A DNA stretch of 64,000 nt, taken from Sodiomyces alkalinus F11 (taxonomy: Eukaryota; Ascomycota; Sordariomycetes; Glomerellales; Plectosphaerellaceae). How positions within the stretch are numbered: the first letter of the stretch is position 1; each line of letters begins with the position of its first letter. Made by a program: the position numbers and the translations under genes. Shown one piece after another: positions 36,126 through 48,791 of the stretch. The notes below the pieces were generated by a model. It did not search any database. It saw nothing but the letters and a program-made list of their open reading frames with translations, and was not told where the DNA came from. The DNA is taken from the NCBI RefSeq assembly GCF_003711515.1, contig NW_021167080.1:1819394-1883393 (forward strand). Reading direction: 5' to 3'.

Positions 36126-36541
36126 CATGGTGTTGCTCGGTGTACGGGCGTTAGGGACGCTGGAAAGGGTACCTATATACTTGGCAGACACGAACATCAC
36201 CACCTTGCAACACGCTTTTCCCTCCCCAACTCCGTCATCTCATATTCCATCGAGCTCATGACTTGATGCTTTTTCGGAGAGGCTTTTATCCTGTACTGTT
36301 GCCCTGATGCTTTACACTACCTTACTAAGTTCCCTACCTCATTAGGTAAGAGACGCTGCGGCACGTGGCAAACATCATCCATCATCACCTATATCGTAAG
36401 GTAAGGTATATATGACAACCCCTTGTTTAACCCAACGTCGTATCTATAGCATTTTGTTTCGACCGTTTTCCAAGCGGCTTTTCTTCATACTATCAGCGCC
36501 ATAGTCATACTCCGTACTTATACGTCGCATATCTACCCGAA
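36126..36541. other. intergenic between tRNA-Thr and the LysM gene
   Basis: About 415 bp without a gene. It serves as upstream region for both the tRNA (minus) and the LysM gene (plus). TAAGGTA-type words are frequent near 36315-36410. Confidence 0.5.
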
Positions 36542-37488
36542 ATGGGTCTCGTTCGTGACGACCAGAAGATCTCCCTTCCGTCCGCTCCAACGTCGGAAGC
36601 CTCATGTTGCACTTGCGCCACTTTCCTATGCGATCTACCGCGCTTTGTCGCAGGGTCCGAGAAGCCTCTTCCAGAAAACCGAGACCTTTCATGCTGCCGT
36701 CGGGTCATCTGCGGTCTCTGTCTCTATGTACGTCTTTTGTGATTCTCAGCGAAGGACGAATTCTAACGATCCATTCTCCCACGACTCAGAAGAATGCACG
36801 TTTCGCCCTCTACTGCCCCTACTGCCAGACCACATCCTCCTCCTCAACCTCTTCCACATCAACTCCGCCCTCCGCCATCTCAGCGCCACCTCCCCCTCCC
36901 CCTCCAATCTCCGAAGCGACGAACCCCGAACGCCCCTCGACCGACGACGCATCAGGCACTTCATACCCCGATGATCCTCCGCCACCATACACCCCCGACC
37001 CATCCGCTCTTCCCCATCCCGATCCCACGGACAAGAAAGGAAAACAACAACCCGACCCCCCAGCAGAAGACACCCTCCACTTTCTCCACCACCCCCACGA
37101 CACCATCGCCTCCCTAAGCCTCCGCTACGGCGTCCCCGCCCCTGTCCTCCGCCGCGCCAACAACCTGTCAAGCGACCACCTCCTCGCCGCCCGCCGCACC
37201 ATCCTCATCCCCGCATCCCACTACCGAGCCGGCGTCAGCCTCAGCCCCCGCCCGGTCGCCGGCGAGGACGACGAGCGCCGCAAGGCCCGTCTCCGCCGCT
37301 TCATGGTCGCCTGTAAGGTCCACGACTACGACGTCGCTTTGCTGTACCTCGAGCAGGCCGACTATGACTTGGCTGCCGCTGTGGATGCCTACCGGGCGGA
37401 TGACGTCTGGGAGCGTGAGAACCCTCTTCGTTCGGAGTTGCGTTCTAAGCCGAAGAGGGCGGCGGGGTGGAAGCTCTTTGGCTTGTAG
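36542..37488 (+). CDS. intracellular LysM protein with RING-like N-terminus and UBA-like C-terminus
   Basis: Exons 36542-36727 and 36790-37488 (donor GTACGT, acceptor CAG) encode 294 residues. The N-terminus has ten cysteines arranged CCTC (22-25), Cys30, CC (51-52), Cys57, Cys60 and CPYC (71-74), a zinc-binding pattern resembling a RING or treble clef. A Ser/Pro-rich linker (76-155, with a run of seven Pro) leads to a LysM domain (about 156-204). It begins DTLHFLHHPHDTIASLS and closes with RTILIP. A C-terminal helical region (about 228-268, containing LEQADYDLAAAVDAY) resembles a UBA fold. No signal peptide is seen, so this is not a secreted chitin-binding effector. It resembles the eukaryotic LYSMD-type cytosolic group. 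The start ATG is chosen because it precedes the conserved CCTCATF block. Function is unknown. Confidence 0.85.
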
Positions 37489-38029
37489 TCTTGACTTTTC
37501 CCTGTCCTCTGTTTTTTCTTCCCTTTTTTCTCTCTTCTTTTCTCTTCTTCCTCTTTTTTTCTTCTCCCCCCCCCCCCCAGCAGGAGAGGCAAAAGACACT
37601 TAACGACATAATGACTGCAATTGTTTCCTTCTAGCGTACACCTTCACAAGGCAGTCAAGGGCCGTCGTTCCAAGCACATAAATGGGCAAGCAGCGGTTAG
37701 AGGATCCACAAGTCACCAATCTCACGAAGCCTTGGGATGAACTAGACTATCTGCGCTGGAATTTTCCGGAGGTCACATCTTGGCTGGGACCTAATTATAT
37801 TACCCTCATCGAGACTAGACATCTACTGTCGAGTATACATTTCGAAGCCACTGTCCCTCCGAAGAGACTCCTTGGGCTCGTCCAAGATCAGAAAAAAAGA
37901 AGAAAAAGAAAAAAACACCGCATATCGCTCCCCTGCTCCATTCGATCCGTACGTGAGAAAATCGACCAAATCGCAAAACCGCCATCCGCCAACGCCAAGC
38001 CATGGTATGTGAATCATGTCAAGACTTCT
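37489..38029. other. convergent intergenic region between LysM and RSE1
   Basis: The shared 3' region of two convergent genes, with strong pyrimidine tracts (about 37500-37580, ending in a C-run). Nothing coding is supported on either strand. Confidence 0.55.
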
Positions 38030-41000
38030 TTAGAAAGCCGAACGGGTGCGAACGTCGGAAATCTTCCTTTCAATCTCACGAACGGACCGGTCCAGCTCGC
38101 CCGCGATCATTTGCTTCTTATCATTCGGCAACAGCGTGAACCTCTCGCAGAGGTCGCCGTCAATGACCCCCTTGACCGGCGCATAGTAGCCCCGGTAAAT
38201 GAGGTGGTCCCGCCCCGCCAGCGGCGGGTCCTCCGTCCGCATGTGCTGCTCCAGCGTCTGGAAGAAGTCGGCATCCTCGCGCGTGACGAACGGGATGAAC
38301 ACGCCGACCGTCCCGCTGATGCCGCTCCACAGGAGCACCTCCTGGCCGCCCACAACCAGGCTGGCCTTGGCGATGCTCGTCGGCACGTCCTGGCAGTAGA
38401 AATGGCTGACGAGGTTGAGCCGGTGCGGCGTGCCGTGGAGGTAGTCCCGCGTGTGCATCAGGTGGAGGCCGGCCTGCTCCTCGTCCGCCTCCTGGCTCGC
38501 CTTCTCCGGCGTCCGGACGATGAACATGTTGCCGAACTTGTCGCCGCCCGCCACGGATTCGTAGTCGACCATGGTCGTGCACGTGGTCCACCGCGCGATG
38601 GTGTCGTCCACAAACGGGATGAGCTTGTTCGTCGCCGGCTTATACACCACGTAGATGACGCCCTGCTGCACATCGCCTACGATGATCCGGTTCCCCTGCG
38701 TGTTCAGGGACACGATGAGCTGCGGCGCCACTTCGGCCTGCGCCTTTCGCAACATCTGCCTCAGGCCCAGGTCGTAAATCCGCACCATCTTCCCGATCCC
38801 GGCGAGCAGCTTGCCTTGGAAACTGGCCAGCGCCACCGGCGGCTCCTCCACCTTGGTCTTGTGGATGAACTGCAGCTCGCGCCCCTCTTCGTTGAACCGG
38901 TAAATCCGAATATAGCCTTCCGCGAACTGTCGAGGGTTGACAACCATGTCTTTACCGGTGCCGACCACCAGGAAACTCTCGTCATCCTGGCTCGTAAACG
39001 AGACGATGGCGGCGCTAACTGCCGCCTCGTTGTTGTCCAGGTCAACAGTCTGCAGCGTCCGCTGCTCCTCGGACAGCGGGTCGATGACATTAATGCACGA
39101 GGCCCACCGGCCTTTGCCCTTGGGATGCCCAAACTCGGCTGGGGGGAGGGTTTGGGCATCGCCGTTCACCGCGCCCTGGTCCGCGATGAGCTGGGCCCGC
39201 AACTCTGGCGGCAACGTATTATTGTCTGCTTCAATCGTGTAAAACATGGGATAGTCGGGATGCTTGAGGAGGCGTCGCGGTGTGTATGTGAGTGGGATGG
39301 ACTTTTGTGTCAAGGTATCTCCCAGTTTCTCCATCGCAAAAATCCTGACAAGAATGGTTCGTTAGCACGAATCCGATATCCCAGGCATTTCAGGGATGAT
39401 GGAAGAATGAAGAAAATTGCAGCTCAGTAGGAACAATTGGTACAAAAAAATAAAAATAATCCTCATTGCCATGTGGCGTAGGATCCCTTTTTCTCATCAT
39501 GCTGCAGAAAGCGACCAAAGTGGCCAAAAAGAAAAGAGAGAAGACGAAAAAATAAATAAAAATAAATAAGCTTACCTGAGGGACTGGCCTTGAATACCAA
39601 CGACGCCTTCCTCGCATTGTTCACTACTGAAATTCCAACCCCATTCGAGGTCGACGTAGTTCAACGGCGTAAGTGCGAAGCTCTTGGAGATGGGATCAGC
39701 GTAGCCCAGCCAGGGGCGGGAGCTCAAGCCAAGAACACACGTCCGTCCCTGAACGGTGACTTGGAACAGCTTGACCGGCTTAGGGCCCAGGAACTTCTGT
39801 CGGGTGTCGGTGAGCTCGCCGGTAACCTCGTCCAACACGGTGCGGAGATAGACGCCGGAGTGCAGCCCGATGTGAAGGTAGAGCGTCGATCCGCCCGAAG
39901 ACGAATCCTCCATCGCGATGATGGCCAACGACGTGGGCGGCGCCGTCAGGGCTTGGACGGATTTGCTCTCCAGGGTTGACTCCGGGTCGAGGCTGAGGAC
40001 GCGGACCGTGCTGTCATCGCAGCCCACGACCAAGAACGAGCTCCTTAGCCTGCCCTCGGGCACGTCGCCGAGGGACAGGCAGGTGACCGTGCCAAACATC
40101 TCCTTCTTCTCGTCGTACTCGGCCAACGACCCGTCCGCGTCCATCTCGAAATAGACAATCTCGCCCGAGCTGAGGGCGACGGCGACTTGATGCTGGTTCG
40201 TTGTGGCCGCCACGATGGAACGATGCTGCGGCGCCGGCCACTCGTTCACTTGGCCGTTCCGAATGTGCCTGATGCCCTTGGGGTGGACCTGGAGAAGGCC
40301 ATCCTCGCCCAGAAGCTGGGCTGCCAATGTCGGTGCCGAGGTGAGAAAGCCCGAGTCGTTAACTTCTTCCACCGTCTCTCCAATGCTCAGCACCAGCGTG
40401 CCGTTGGTAAAGGACAGAACGATATACGCGTCGTATTGGTCCCCGCGATTGAGCTTGAGCGTCCAAACAGCCGAGGGGATGCCGGGGAGCTCGGACGCGA
40501 CAATCTCGTTCACCTCCAGGCCGTGCTTGAGCATCCTGAACGTGCTTCTCGCGCCGCTCCCGCTGACGGTGTAAATTTGCGGTGCATCTTCGCCGGTCAG
40601 ATTGGCCACCTTGCAGTCGAGCAGCGGATTCATGGAATCAATGCTCTCCACCAGGGCCAGGTTATCCAACGGCCTGGGATGGAAGTACACGGCGTCGTAC
40701 GATGCTTTGGGGTCGGGCGAGTAGTCATCGCTCGAGACCTCGAGTTCGTCGTCATCGTCGCCGAGCTTCTCGAATTGGTAAAAGTGATAGTTGCCAAACT
40801 GACTGGCCACGTACAGGAAGCCGCTCTTGAGAATGCACAAGCTGGAGGCCACGGGGACGGTATCGAAATACTTGATTTTCAGCCGCTTTACCTCACCCGT
40901 CGGGTTGCCCTCTTGATCCTCCGCCATATCGATCGTCACCTTGAAAAGGTCGCCATCCTCCGTCTGGAGGAGAAAGAAGAAGGCACCAGCGCTGCCCTTG

Positions 41001-41996
41001 AGCTTATGCATTACACCGGCGACGATGTTGCGCTTCCTCGACGGGTCCTCCGTGGCGCCACGCCTGCGCGGGATGGGAATCCGGAAAGCTTCCTGGTTGG
41101 AGTGCCTGTATGTGATGTTCTCCTCTCCGCAAACGAGGACGCCGCTCGGTCCGTCGTTACCGCCGGGCACTTGAAAGAGGAGAGAGGCGGTCGGGTCAAC
41201 AGGATCCGACCATCTCCGAACCACGTGATTCAGGCCGAGATCCAGCTCATAGTACACGAGCTGCGTCTCGACCTCGTCAACGGCATGGCCTGTGGGGTCC
41301 TGGTCCGCCTCTGTGTAGTCGGTTTCCAGGGCAGCGAAGACCGGGTTGGCGTAGCCCACGTCCAATGCCACCATGGACAGGACATGTATGCCCGGTTTGT
41401 GGGCCTCTAGCGGGGACGAGATGGTGAGCTCAGCCTGGGCGTTCCGGTTCAGGACGTAGACCAGCTTGTTCTTCTCCACCGACGCGATGAGGCACGCTCT
41501 GCCTTTGGGGTCACACGCCAGGTACTGGCCGGGGATGACGCGTCGGACGCCAGACTTGCCGAAGGTCTCGAGATGCAGGCGCTGAAACTTGTTCTGGGCT
41601 GGGAGGTACTCTATGATGGTGATTCGGCCCGAGTCCGTTGCGAGAATCAGGTAATCTAACAGAGGGAAAAAAGAGCGTTTAGCATTGGGATCTCCGAGCT
41701 CGAAGCGTTCGAACTTTTTATTTCTTCACAAATCAAGAATGAAGACGCCTACCCTTGTTGCTTCCGGCCAGCCGGAAAGCTGCCATTGCCCGAATAATGC
41801 CGAAGATATTGTGAGAAAGCAAGGTAATGACCTTCCCCTGCGTGGGATCGGGGCGAAGAAGAGTCAGACGCGGGCCCGCGGCTGTTATGATCTGCTGCTC
41901 CTTCGTGCCCGAGAACTGACCCAGCACGGCCTGGGTGATATTTGTCGGCGGCTGGACCGTCAGGGAGTAGAGGAACATGTTGGAGGTGGTCGCCAT
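38030..41996 (-). CDS. rse1: pre-mRNA splicing factor RSE1 (SF3B3/SAP130)
   Basis: Three exons on the minus strand (41753-41996, 39576-41655, 38030-39344) give 1212 residues, close to human SF3B3 (1217). Splices are GTAGGC/TAG and GTAAGC/CAG. Both are confirmed by conserved residues across the junctions: AGSNK to DYLIL, and QSLR to IFAMEKL. The N-terminus [20 protein letters not shown] is that of fungal RSE1. The chain forms the three seven-bladed propellers of the DDB1/CPSF-A family, with the CPSF-A domain in the last 400 residues. As part of the SF3b subcomplex of U2 snRNP it helps hold the branch-site complex in the spliceosome. The second intron is 231 bp, long for this window. Confidence 0.95.
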
Positions 41997-42390
41997 CTTG
42001 ACAGCTGGGGCGTAGACAGCCCGCGCGACATCCGGCTTGAGCTCGAGGGCGAATTGGGTGCGTGGGGGGGAGATGTTTTCATTTATTACATCGGGTGGTT
42101 GAGCAGCAGCGGAAGAAGCTTGAGAGGTACGGATACAAAATTTCGGCCGGTGTTTCTTTGGACGGGATTGGGCTTACTAAGCCAACCGACAGGGCGGAAT
42201 TGGCTGCCACATTACATCACGTGCCATCATATGGGGTCTTCGGTACGTACCCATTGCTTGAACCTTAACTCCCCGAAGGCTGAAGCCACGCGAACTTACA
42301 TCCATTGTCATATTCTGTCACGTGAGCCACGGTATGGTGACCTCCTATTAGTTGGAGGTGCCCTACTATCCTCGCTTAGAAGGTGGTAGA
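41997..42390 (-). promoter_or_regulatory. RSE1 promoter region with two CACGTG motifs
   Basis: Nearly 400 bp of normal composition separate the RSE1 start from the RIP-mutated island. CACGTG hexamers occur at 42218-42223 and 42319-42324, 101 bp apart. They are potential bHLH sites, inferred from sequence only. Confidence 0.4.
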
Positions 42391-42501
42391 TGTATTTAGG
42401 ACACGTATACCCGCCCCCTTTTTCTTTCTCTTTTATATAGAATACGATTATATATTTCCTGAATTAACGCTCCCTATAAGCACGCTCCCGTTAATTTAAT
42501 A

Positions 42502-42514
42502 GTTATAAGCCCGG
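42502..42514 (+). other. primer-binding site of copia element E
   Basis: It reads GTTATAAGCCCGG, identical to the PBS of the A/B/D family. It implies that the 5' LTR of E ends at 42501. Confidence 0.55.
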
Positions 42515-42539
42515 GTAGTAGTAATAACTAGTAATTTCC

Positions 42540-43900
42540 TGCTAATCTATTATCTACGTTTATTTTTATATACTTCTATAGTATTACGAAGCCCTCCTAT
42601 ACTCTCTCTACTAATAATAAGCTCTTATTCACTAAACCCTTACTCGATACTATATCGAATAAGCTTAAGATTATAGCTAAAGCGCTCGGTATCCTGCGCA
42701 TTAAATCCACGCGGTAATAGGCCGATTAGATCTTCTATATCTAGTCGTATACGTAAGAGATAGAGGTTTAGGCACTACTCGATCCTAGCTAAAAGGATTA
42801 GCTAGATAACCATCCTAAGTATATTATACCTAAATCCCTGGATTAACTACGTGAATAGTATTCCTAAGGCAAGGGCGATAATATTATTATACCCTCGACG
42901 TAGGAGTTTATACGCCTCGCCGAAATTGAGAACTAGTAGACTATAGCCTAAAATTAAAAGCTTAGTCGCCTTATTAAGGCGCTTGATAAGGCTAATTAAC
43001 TACTTAGAACTACTATAAAGACTTTTACCTATTAATAGGCTATTAAAAAGGCTATTAAAAAATATCCCGGCTATAATATGGAAAAATAAAACCGATACTT
43101 TACGTTACGCTATATAATAACAGAACTTAAGAGTAGCTTCGCTCTAAGTAGTATTTATATAAAGGAAGAGGTAAGACGAGTATACGAAAAGTATCTATAA
43201 TACGCTTATTAAGCTAATACTAAAGTGGCTATATAGTATACGGAGTAGAATACCCTTATTAAACGCGTATATTAGTAAAAGGTAGCCGAGATTAAAGGAC
43301 CTATTACTATTCGGAACTTCCTTATAGTAGTTAAATAGAAGTTTACGCTTATTTAGGCAGAAACTAAGCTCTAAGAGCTAGTACTAAAAGAGGTTTATAG
43401 CGATAAGATTTCCGATCTTCTAATATATGGCCACGAGTTTAACGCTATTATAAGCGCTCTAATTATAAATAGCACGCGCCACGGCGTTTACACGACCCTA
43501 GGAGACCGCTTAGATAATAATAAAGGCGGAAAAAAGCCTAAGAAAAAGAGTATTAATTACCCCTATTAACGCGAGTATATATAGAAGCCGGAGCACTATA
43601 ATAAGCTAGAGTACGCTCTAACCGGAAAATATAAGCAGAGATCTAATACCTACGTTAATAATAAATAGTGTAAGGAGATACGGAAGGATATTAAGCTCCT
43701 AAAGTGGAAGAGCTTACACGAAAAACTATCGAAAAAGGGATAGGAAAGCTCGGAGAGCGGTAGTAGTAAGGGTGGAGATAGGTATCCTAGGAAGGTTATT
43801 ATAACTATCCTGGATCCCGCCCTTATCTATACTATAGAAGAGGTCTCTAGGATCTACGCCACGCTCCGACTAGGCCCTTACCCGCTTTTATAGAGCACTC
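42540..43900 (+). pseudogene. gag region of copia element E
   Basis: Broken frames encode charged helical segments, including an EFNAIISALI-type block near 43430 and a GGKKPKKKSINYP block near 43525. A copia gag is inferred from position, between the PBS and the integrase region. All visible stops are TAA/TAG. Confidence 0.5.
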
Positions 43901-44079
43901 TTCTTAATAATTACGGTTTAACTCACCTTATTAACTTAATCGACCTACTTATTCTAGGTTCCTTTATTCCTATAAAGGGATCTATTATTATTATTATTAT
44001 TCTTACTCCGCTATCCTATCTAATCTATAGAAGCCTATTCAGACTATACGGTCCTTCTCGGGTAGCTATAAAGAGGAAA

Positions 44080-44940
44080 AACCCGGGGCCCCGGGGGAAA
44101 AACCTCTATACTTATCCTTAGTTAGAGTAATATCTCGGCGGGGCCGATATAGCCCCGGTTTACCCTGTCTACGTATCTGGATTATATCTCTAGGCTAGTG
44201 GCTGACGGGAAGGGTAGCAGGCTATAGTTCGGGTTAGCCTAGGCCGGTTATTAGTGATAGGGCGGGGGCTGAAAGGGTGCCGCGGGGTCTCCGCCGTGTA
44301 GCGGCCGCGGCATACTAATATCAGCCTCCCTATATCCCCGGGGCCGCGCCTATTATTCCTTCTATTTAATTAATAAAGAAAAAGGCGAGGCAGGCGTTCC
44401 TACCTCCCTTAGGGGGGGGTGCCTTCTATATCCGGCGGTAGGTAGGAAGGGTAGGGCTCTGCCTATGCCCGAAAGAATATTAGATAGATAATAGAATTCG
44501 AGGTCCTTTTCCTTTTCCTCTTTTCCTTCCTATAACGCTATAGAGCACGTTATAGGTGTCCCCCGTTACGTTCTCGCTTACGGCCTTAAAGGCTTACTAT
44601 CGCGGCGTCGTGCTAACTGGTAATATCTTCTAGTTTTCCTGCTCTCGATTTATAATTTCCTTAGTCAGAACTAGTACGTGGTGGTTCGTGGGTGGCGTGG
44701 CGGTAGCGTGGGGTTAACTGGGTGGTGCGGTAGTAGCAGTAATAATAATCTTAATATTAACCATAAATAAAAGCATAATATAAGTATCTCTATATCGTGG
44801 CGGCACCGTGGTAGTAGTATACTAATAACCGTAGATGTCTCCCTCTAGTAATAATAATAACCGGTACAAGCAAGGTACTATTCGAGTTATGCCGTATATA
44901 TGCCCTGGTGGTGCCGAAGTGGTGTCGTGAAAGGGATCTA
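44080..44940. repeat. GC-richer insert of unknown type inside copia element E
   Basis: Between the gag/protease part and the integrase start of E lies about 860 bp with a different character. It contains CCCGGGGCCCCGGGGG and other G/C blocks, poly-pyrimidine tracts, and later GTGGTGG/GTAGTAGTA words. No coding frame of E continues through it. A solo LTR or short non-coding transposon is likely. The ends are not resolved. Confidence 0.4.
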
Positions 44941-44999
44941 TTAAATCTGGTATAACCGACTTTCCGATTATTAGCAAAGGCAAACGGCTTCTTAAGGGA

Positions 45000-46350
45000 A
45001 TCCTTAATAGACCTTTAGGTGCTCCGAAAGCTAACTTAGAGCTTAATAATATAGTTATCGTGGAGGGATTCTACACGAATATTATATCGGAAGCTCTATT
45101 ATATAAGGTTAGGATCTAGTATTCGGGATATAACTGCTCGTTACGCTATAGAACGGCGGAGATAAGCGTGGTCTTATTAAAGCTGCTTCGACGCTTTAAT
45201 ATAACTATCCTTTAGTATAAGCTAATTTTATCTTCTTCTTCTTATTCGTTATTCTAACCGATACTATGTAGTATTATTCCGATTAATTACGACTATTAAT
45301 ATATACTAGTTATAGCAGTCGATTAACTAATAAGAGCTTACTGATATTACCAACCTTCCTAAGACCCTCCGCGTCTATAAGTCGACGAAGAATATCTATA
45401 GTATTTAAGAGTAGGCTATCTTAGACTAAGCGCTTTATAAGCATTAGTTCGTAACGCTAGGAACGTGTTAATTGAAGGAACTAAGTGGATAGACTATAAG
45501 ATATACTCCAGAACCTAGGCACATTAAGTTATATCTCGATATATATTAGAATACCGCTCCCCACGACCGTTTTAGCGTATTTATTAGGATCTTTAAGAGC
45601 TACCTAAGAGCTATAACGGTATACGATATCTTCTTATAATAAAGGACGAATATGGCGGCTAGATCTACATGCTGTCTTTAGCTTCGAAAAACAGCATTAT
45701 AGTCTATAACGCGTTATAAGCCTTCGAATAATAGGTTAACCGGTAGTTCACTTTATATATTTATAAGATACGCAGTGATAATAAGCCCTCGATCGTTAAC
45801 CTAGCAGGGGATTTAATAACCTAGCTATAGGCAAGCAGTTAAGGGATCGAGATAGAAATTACACCGCTATACACCTATAAACCGAACGGAGGTAGCGAAA
45901 GAGCCGGTTAACTAATTATTATAAAGTCTAATGCTATGCTTAACGGAGCAGGAATTCTACTACATCAATAGCTAGAGAGCACTAGATCAGTAGCGTTATT
46001 ATATAATATAAGTCCCTTATAATGATACGGATAGAAATCCCTAGTAGAAATTCTTAACTTATAGTTTAGAAAGAATACGCCGATTCTAATAAAAGAGTAT
46101 ATAGCCGACCTACGCCTTAATTAGAGTGGTATTTATACCTACGGCTACCACGCCTATTTAATAGCGAGGGATAAGGAGGCTAGGAGGAATAGGAAACTAT
46201 ATAAGGTATAACTAAGGGGATATATTAGGTATCTTATAGGTTATATTACCTATAATATTTACCGAGTATAGATTTTATAGCTTTAGAAGGTTATTATAAC
46301 GCGTAATATATAGTTTAACGAGTAGCTATTTTATAAATTATAGCTCGAAG
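45000..46350 (+). pseudogene. integrase region of copia element E
   Basis: The frame contains the N-terminal GFYTNIISEALL block, seen before the zinc-binding region of copia integrases. Further on, near 45650, a GG*IYMLSLASKN-type segment corresponds to the core. TAA/TAG stops and some drift break the frame. Confidence 0.6.
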
Positions 46351-47219
46351 AAGCAGAATAAATCCCGGAGCTTAAGGCGATAAACTAGCTTATAACTTAC
46401 GAAATATAAGAAGATAAAGATAACGACTTTATCCTATAGGCCTACCCTCCAGGTGGATTAATTAACAGCGCACCTTTTAGAGAATAAGTATAGTCCACGG
46501 GTTCGAATTTAGGGATAGGAGTAGTAGAGGCTGAATTAGACGCTTTATCGCTATTACTAGATATACCTAATACACCCGAACCGCCCGTAATAGGACTTTA
46601 AACCCTACGCGTAATACCTAATCTTTAGAGCAGAAATCTTTAGGTTATAAGCGTAGAGCCGTAGTCTTCGGAGGAACTCTTAATTAATAATTCTTCCGAC
46701 TAATAAGATAACGGAGCGGCTACCTAAGAAGATACTATAACCGATATACGAGAATTATATATACTATAGCTTAATACGGATACTTCGACGATTTTAACTA
46801 TAAAAAGGAGTACGTAGGCGACGGTATAAGGACTAGCTACCCTTAATCCGCACTACGGTATTAGCCATATTATAGCGTCCGGATCCAGACTACCTATCTG
46901 ACTAACTCCTAAGGTGACCGCCTATTAAAGAAAAAAAGGGTATACTAGTAAAGGAGGTAATGCGCGTTAGCGTAAGAATCACCGATCGCCGTGCTTAAGG
47001 AAAGACTATTCGGATTAATCCACGGATATATTAGGTAGAGCTAGATATACCTTTAACGTATATCTTTTTCTTATCTAATTAATAAGAAGAGCGCTAGGAT
47101 AGGCTAAAAGGGCTTTTAACCTTTAATTTAATAATCCTCGGAGTAGCCGATATTAAAATAAATACCCGTTCGAATATTAAAAGAGAGGCTATAATATTAC
47201 CAAAGCCCTTAATCGACGG

Positions 47220-48258
47220 CAGGGTTTATCGCGACCACCTAAAGGCTATACTAAAGTACTAGCGGGAGCTTACTAACCACCCGATACGTGAATAGTTTAA
47301 GGAAGCCGCGTAGAAGGAGGTAAATAAGCTAATTAAAAAGCGTATATAAAGGGAAATTAAGCGCTTAGAGGCGAAGTTAAAGCCTTTTCCGTTAAAGTGG
47401 GGTTTTATCTATAAGTTTAACTAAGACGGATATCTTAAACGATATAAGGCACGCTTATATATTCGAGGGGACTTATAGGAGAGCTTAATAATTAAGGGAA
47501 CCTACGTAATAACGCTCGCTATATAATCTTTTCGTATTATTATAGCCCTGGCTACGTAGTTTAATCTAGAGATTAAGTAACTTAATATCGTTAACGCCTT
47601 CGTTAACGCCTAAAAGAGTAAAACAGAAACGCCTATTATATACGAACTTCCCGATAGATTTAAGTAGCCCGATAAGTGCTTAGAGCTCGATAAAGTATTA
47701 TATAGACTACGCGACTCGCCTAGACTATAGTTCTAGACTTTCGCGGCCACCCTAATAGACTTAGAGACGGAGGTAAGTAAGGAAGAACCGTGCTTATTCT
47801 ATACTAAGGCTTAAGACGTATTCGTTATCTTTTTTATAGACGATATTCTTATATTATTTTATAGAGATAGTGCTATAAACGGCCTTAGGATTATCGAAGG
47901 GATTAAGATACGGTTTAAGGTATCGGAAAAGGGGGAAGCCGATTAGTTTTTAGGTATTAAGATTACTCGAGATCGCCCTTAACATAAGGTTTTCCTCTCC
48001 CACGATTTGTATATCGAAAAGATTATAGCTAGGCTTAAATTAAACGCTCTAAACACCTACCTAGTAATCCCTATTCCTATTATAGAATACCGGAAAAGAG
48101 AAGACGAAGCCACCGCTTAAGAGATTAAATCTTATTAAGAAAAGGTCGGATTAATGCTTTATATAGTAGTTATAATACGTCCTAATATAGTATTCGCCGT
48201 CTTTATCCTCTCCCGCTTTCTTAGAAACCCCTCTCCTAAGCACTATAAAGCGGTAAAC
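47220..48258 (+). pseudogene. reverse transcriptase region of copia element E
   Basis: The frame includes PLKWGFIYKFN, then KARLYIRGD, a NAFVNA block, DKVLYRLRDSPRL and the active site FFIDDILILF (normally YVDDI). FLGIKITRD follows. The order and motifs are classical copia RT. The frame runs into the F element in the KHYKAVN segment at the start of RNase H. Confidence 0.8.
48254..48258. repeat. left target-site duplication of element F (TAAAC)
   Basis: TAAAC directly precedes the first LTR and recurs at 53550-53554 directly after the second. It is the usual 5-bp length for LTR retrotransposons. Confidence 0.8.
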
Positions 48259-48609
48259 TAATACGCCCTAGATTCCACCGGGAACACCAGGGCGTACCAC
48301 GGGCGTACTAAGGCTTATGCTATAGCACCCACGGGGTACACTATAGGTACCTTTAGGGTATACTATAGCTTCCCTAGGGTATGATTAGTGAATACCGGGG
48401 AATCCCCCGGGTTCCTATACGTGGAAGCCGAGGATTCCACGGGGTTTCCCCGTGGATATTTCAGTCCCGGGGGCGCGCGCCCCCTTAGTTTAGAGAAAAT
48501 ATCTTTATTACACCGTATTTTCTGTACCTAAAGGTCACCCCTCGAGAAAAGCCTGGCTTATAGGTCCTATAGTACTAGCTAGCCAGGGATTTACCGGTCA
48601 GGCATATCA
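48259..48609 (+). repeat. 5' LTR of element F
   Basis: 351 bp. It begins TAATACGCCC (RIP form of TG...) and ends GGCATATCA. Internal G/C blocks such as CCCGGGGGCGCGCGCCCCC are retained. Confidence 0.85.
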
Positions 48610-48791
48610 AATAGTAGTAACTAAGCTTATAGGTAAGGTTCACGTACCGCTGCCCAGCGTAGACTATGTATACTAAAACTAAATAGGCACGTGGTTTACT
48701 AGCGAACGCTAGCGTGCCCGGCGTAGCCGCCCTTAATGGCGCGAACTTCGTATACTAAGACTAAACAGATATAAGGCGCGCTAAGCGAAAA

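Noticed and set aside
37682..39430. A 582-codon plus-strand frame opposite RSE1, and another at 40187-41410
   Set aside because: The minus-strand exons encode conserved RSE1 across both splice junctions. The plus-strand products are unrelated to anything and follow the antisense codon pattern.
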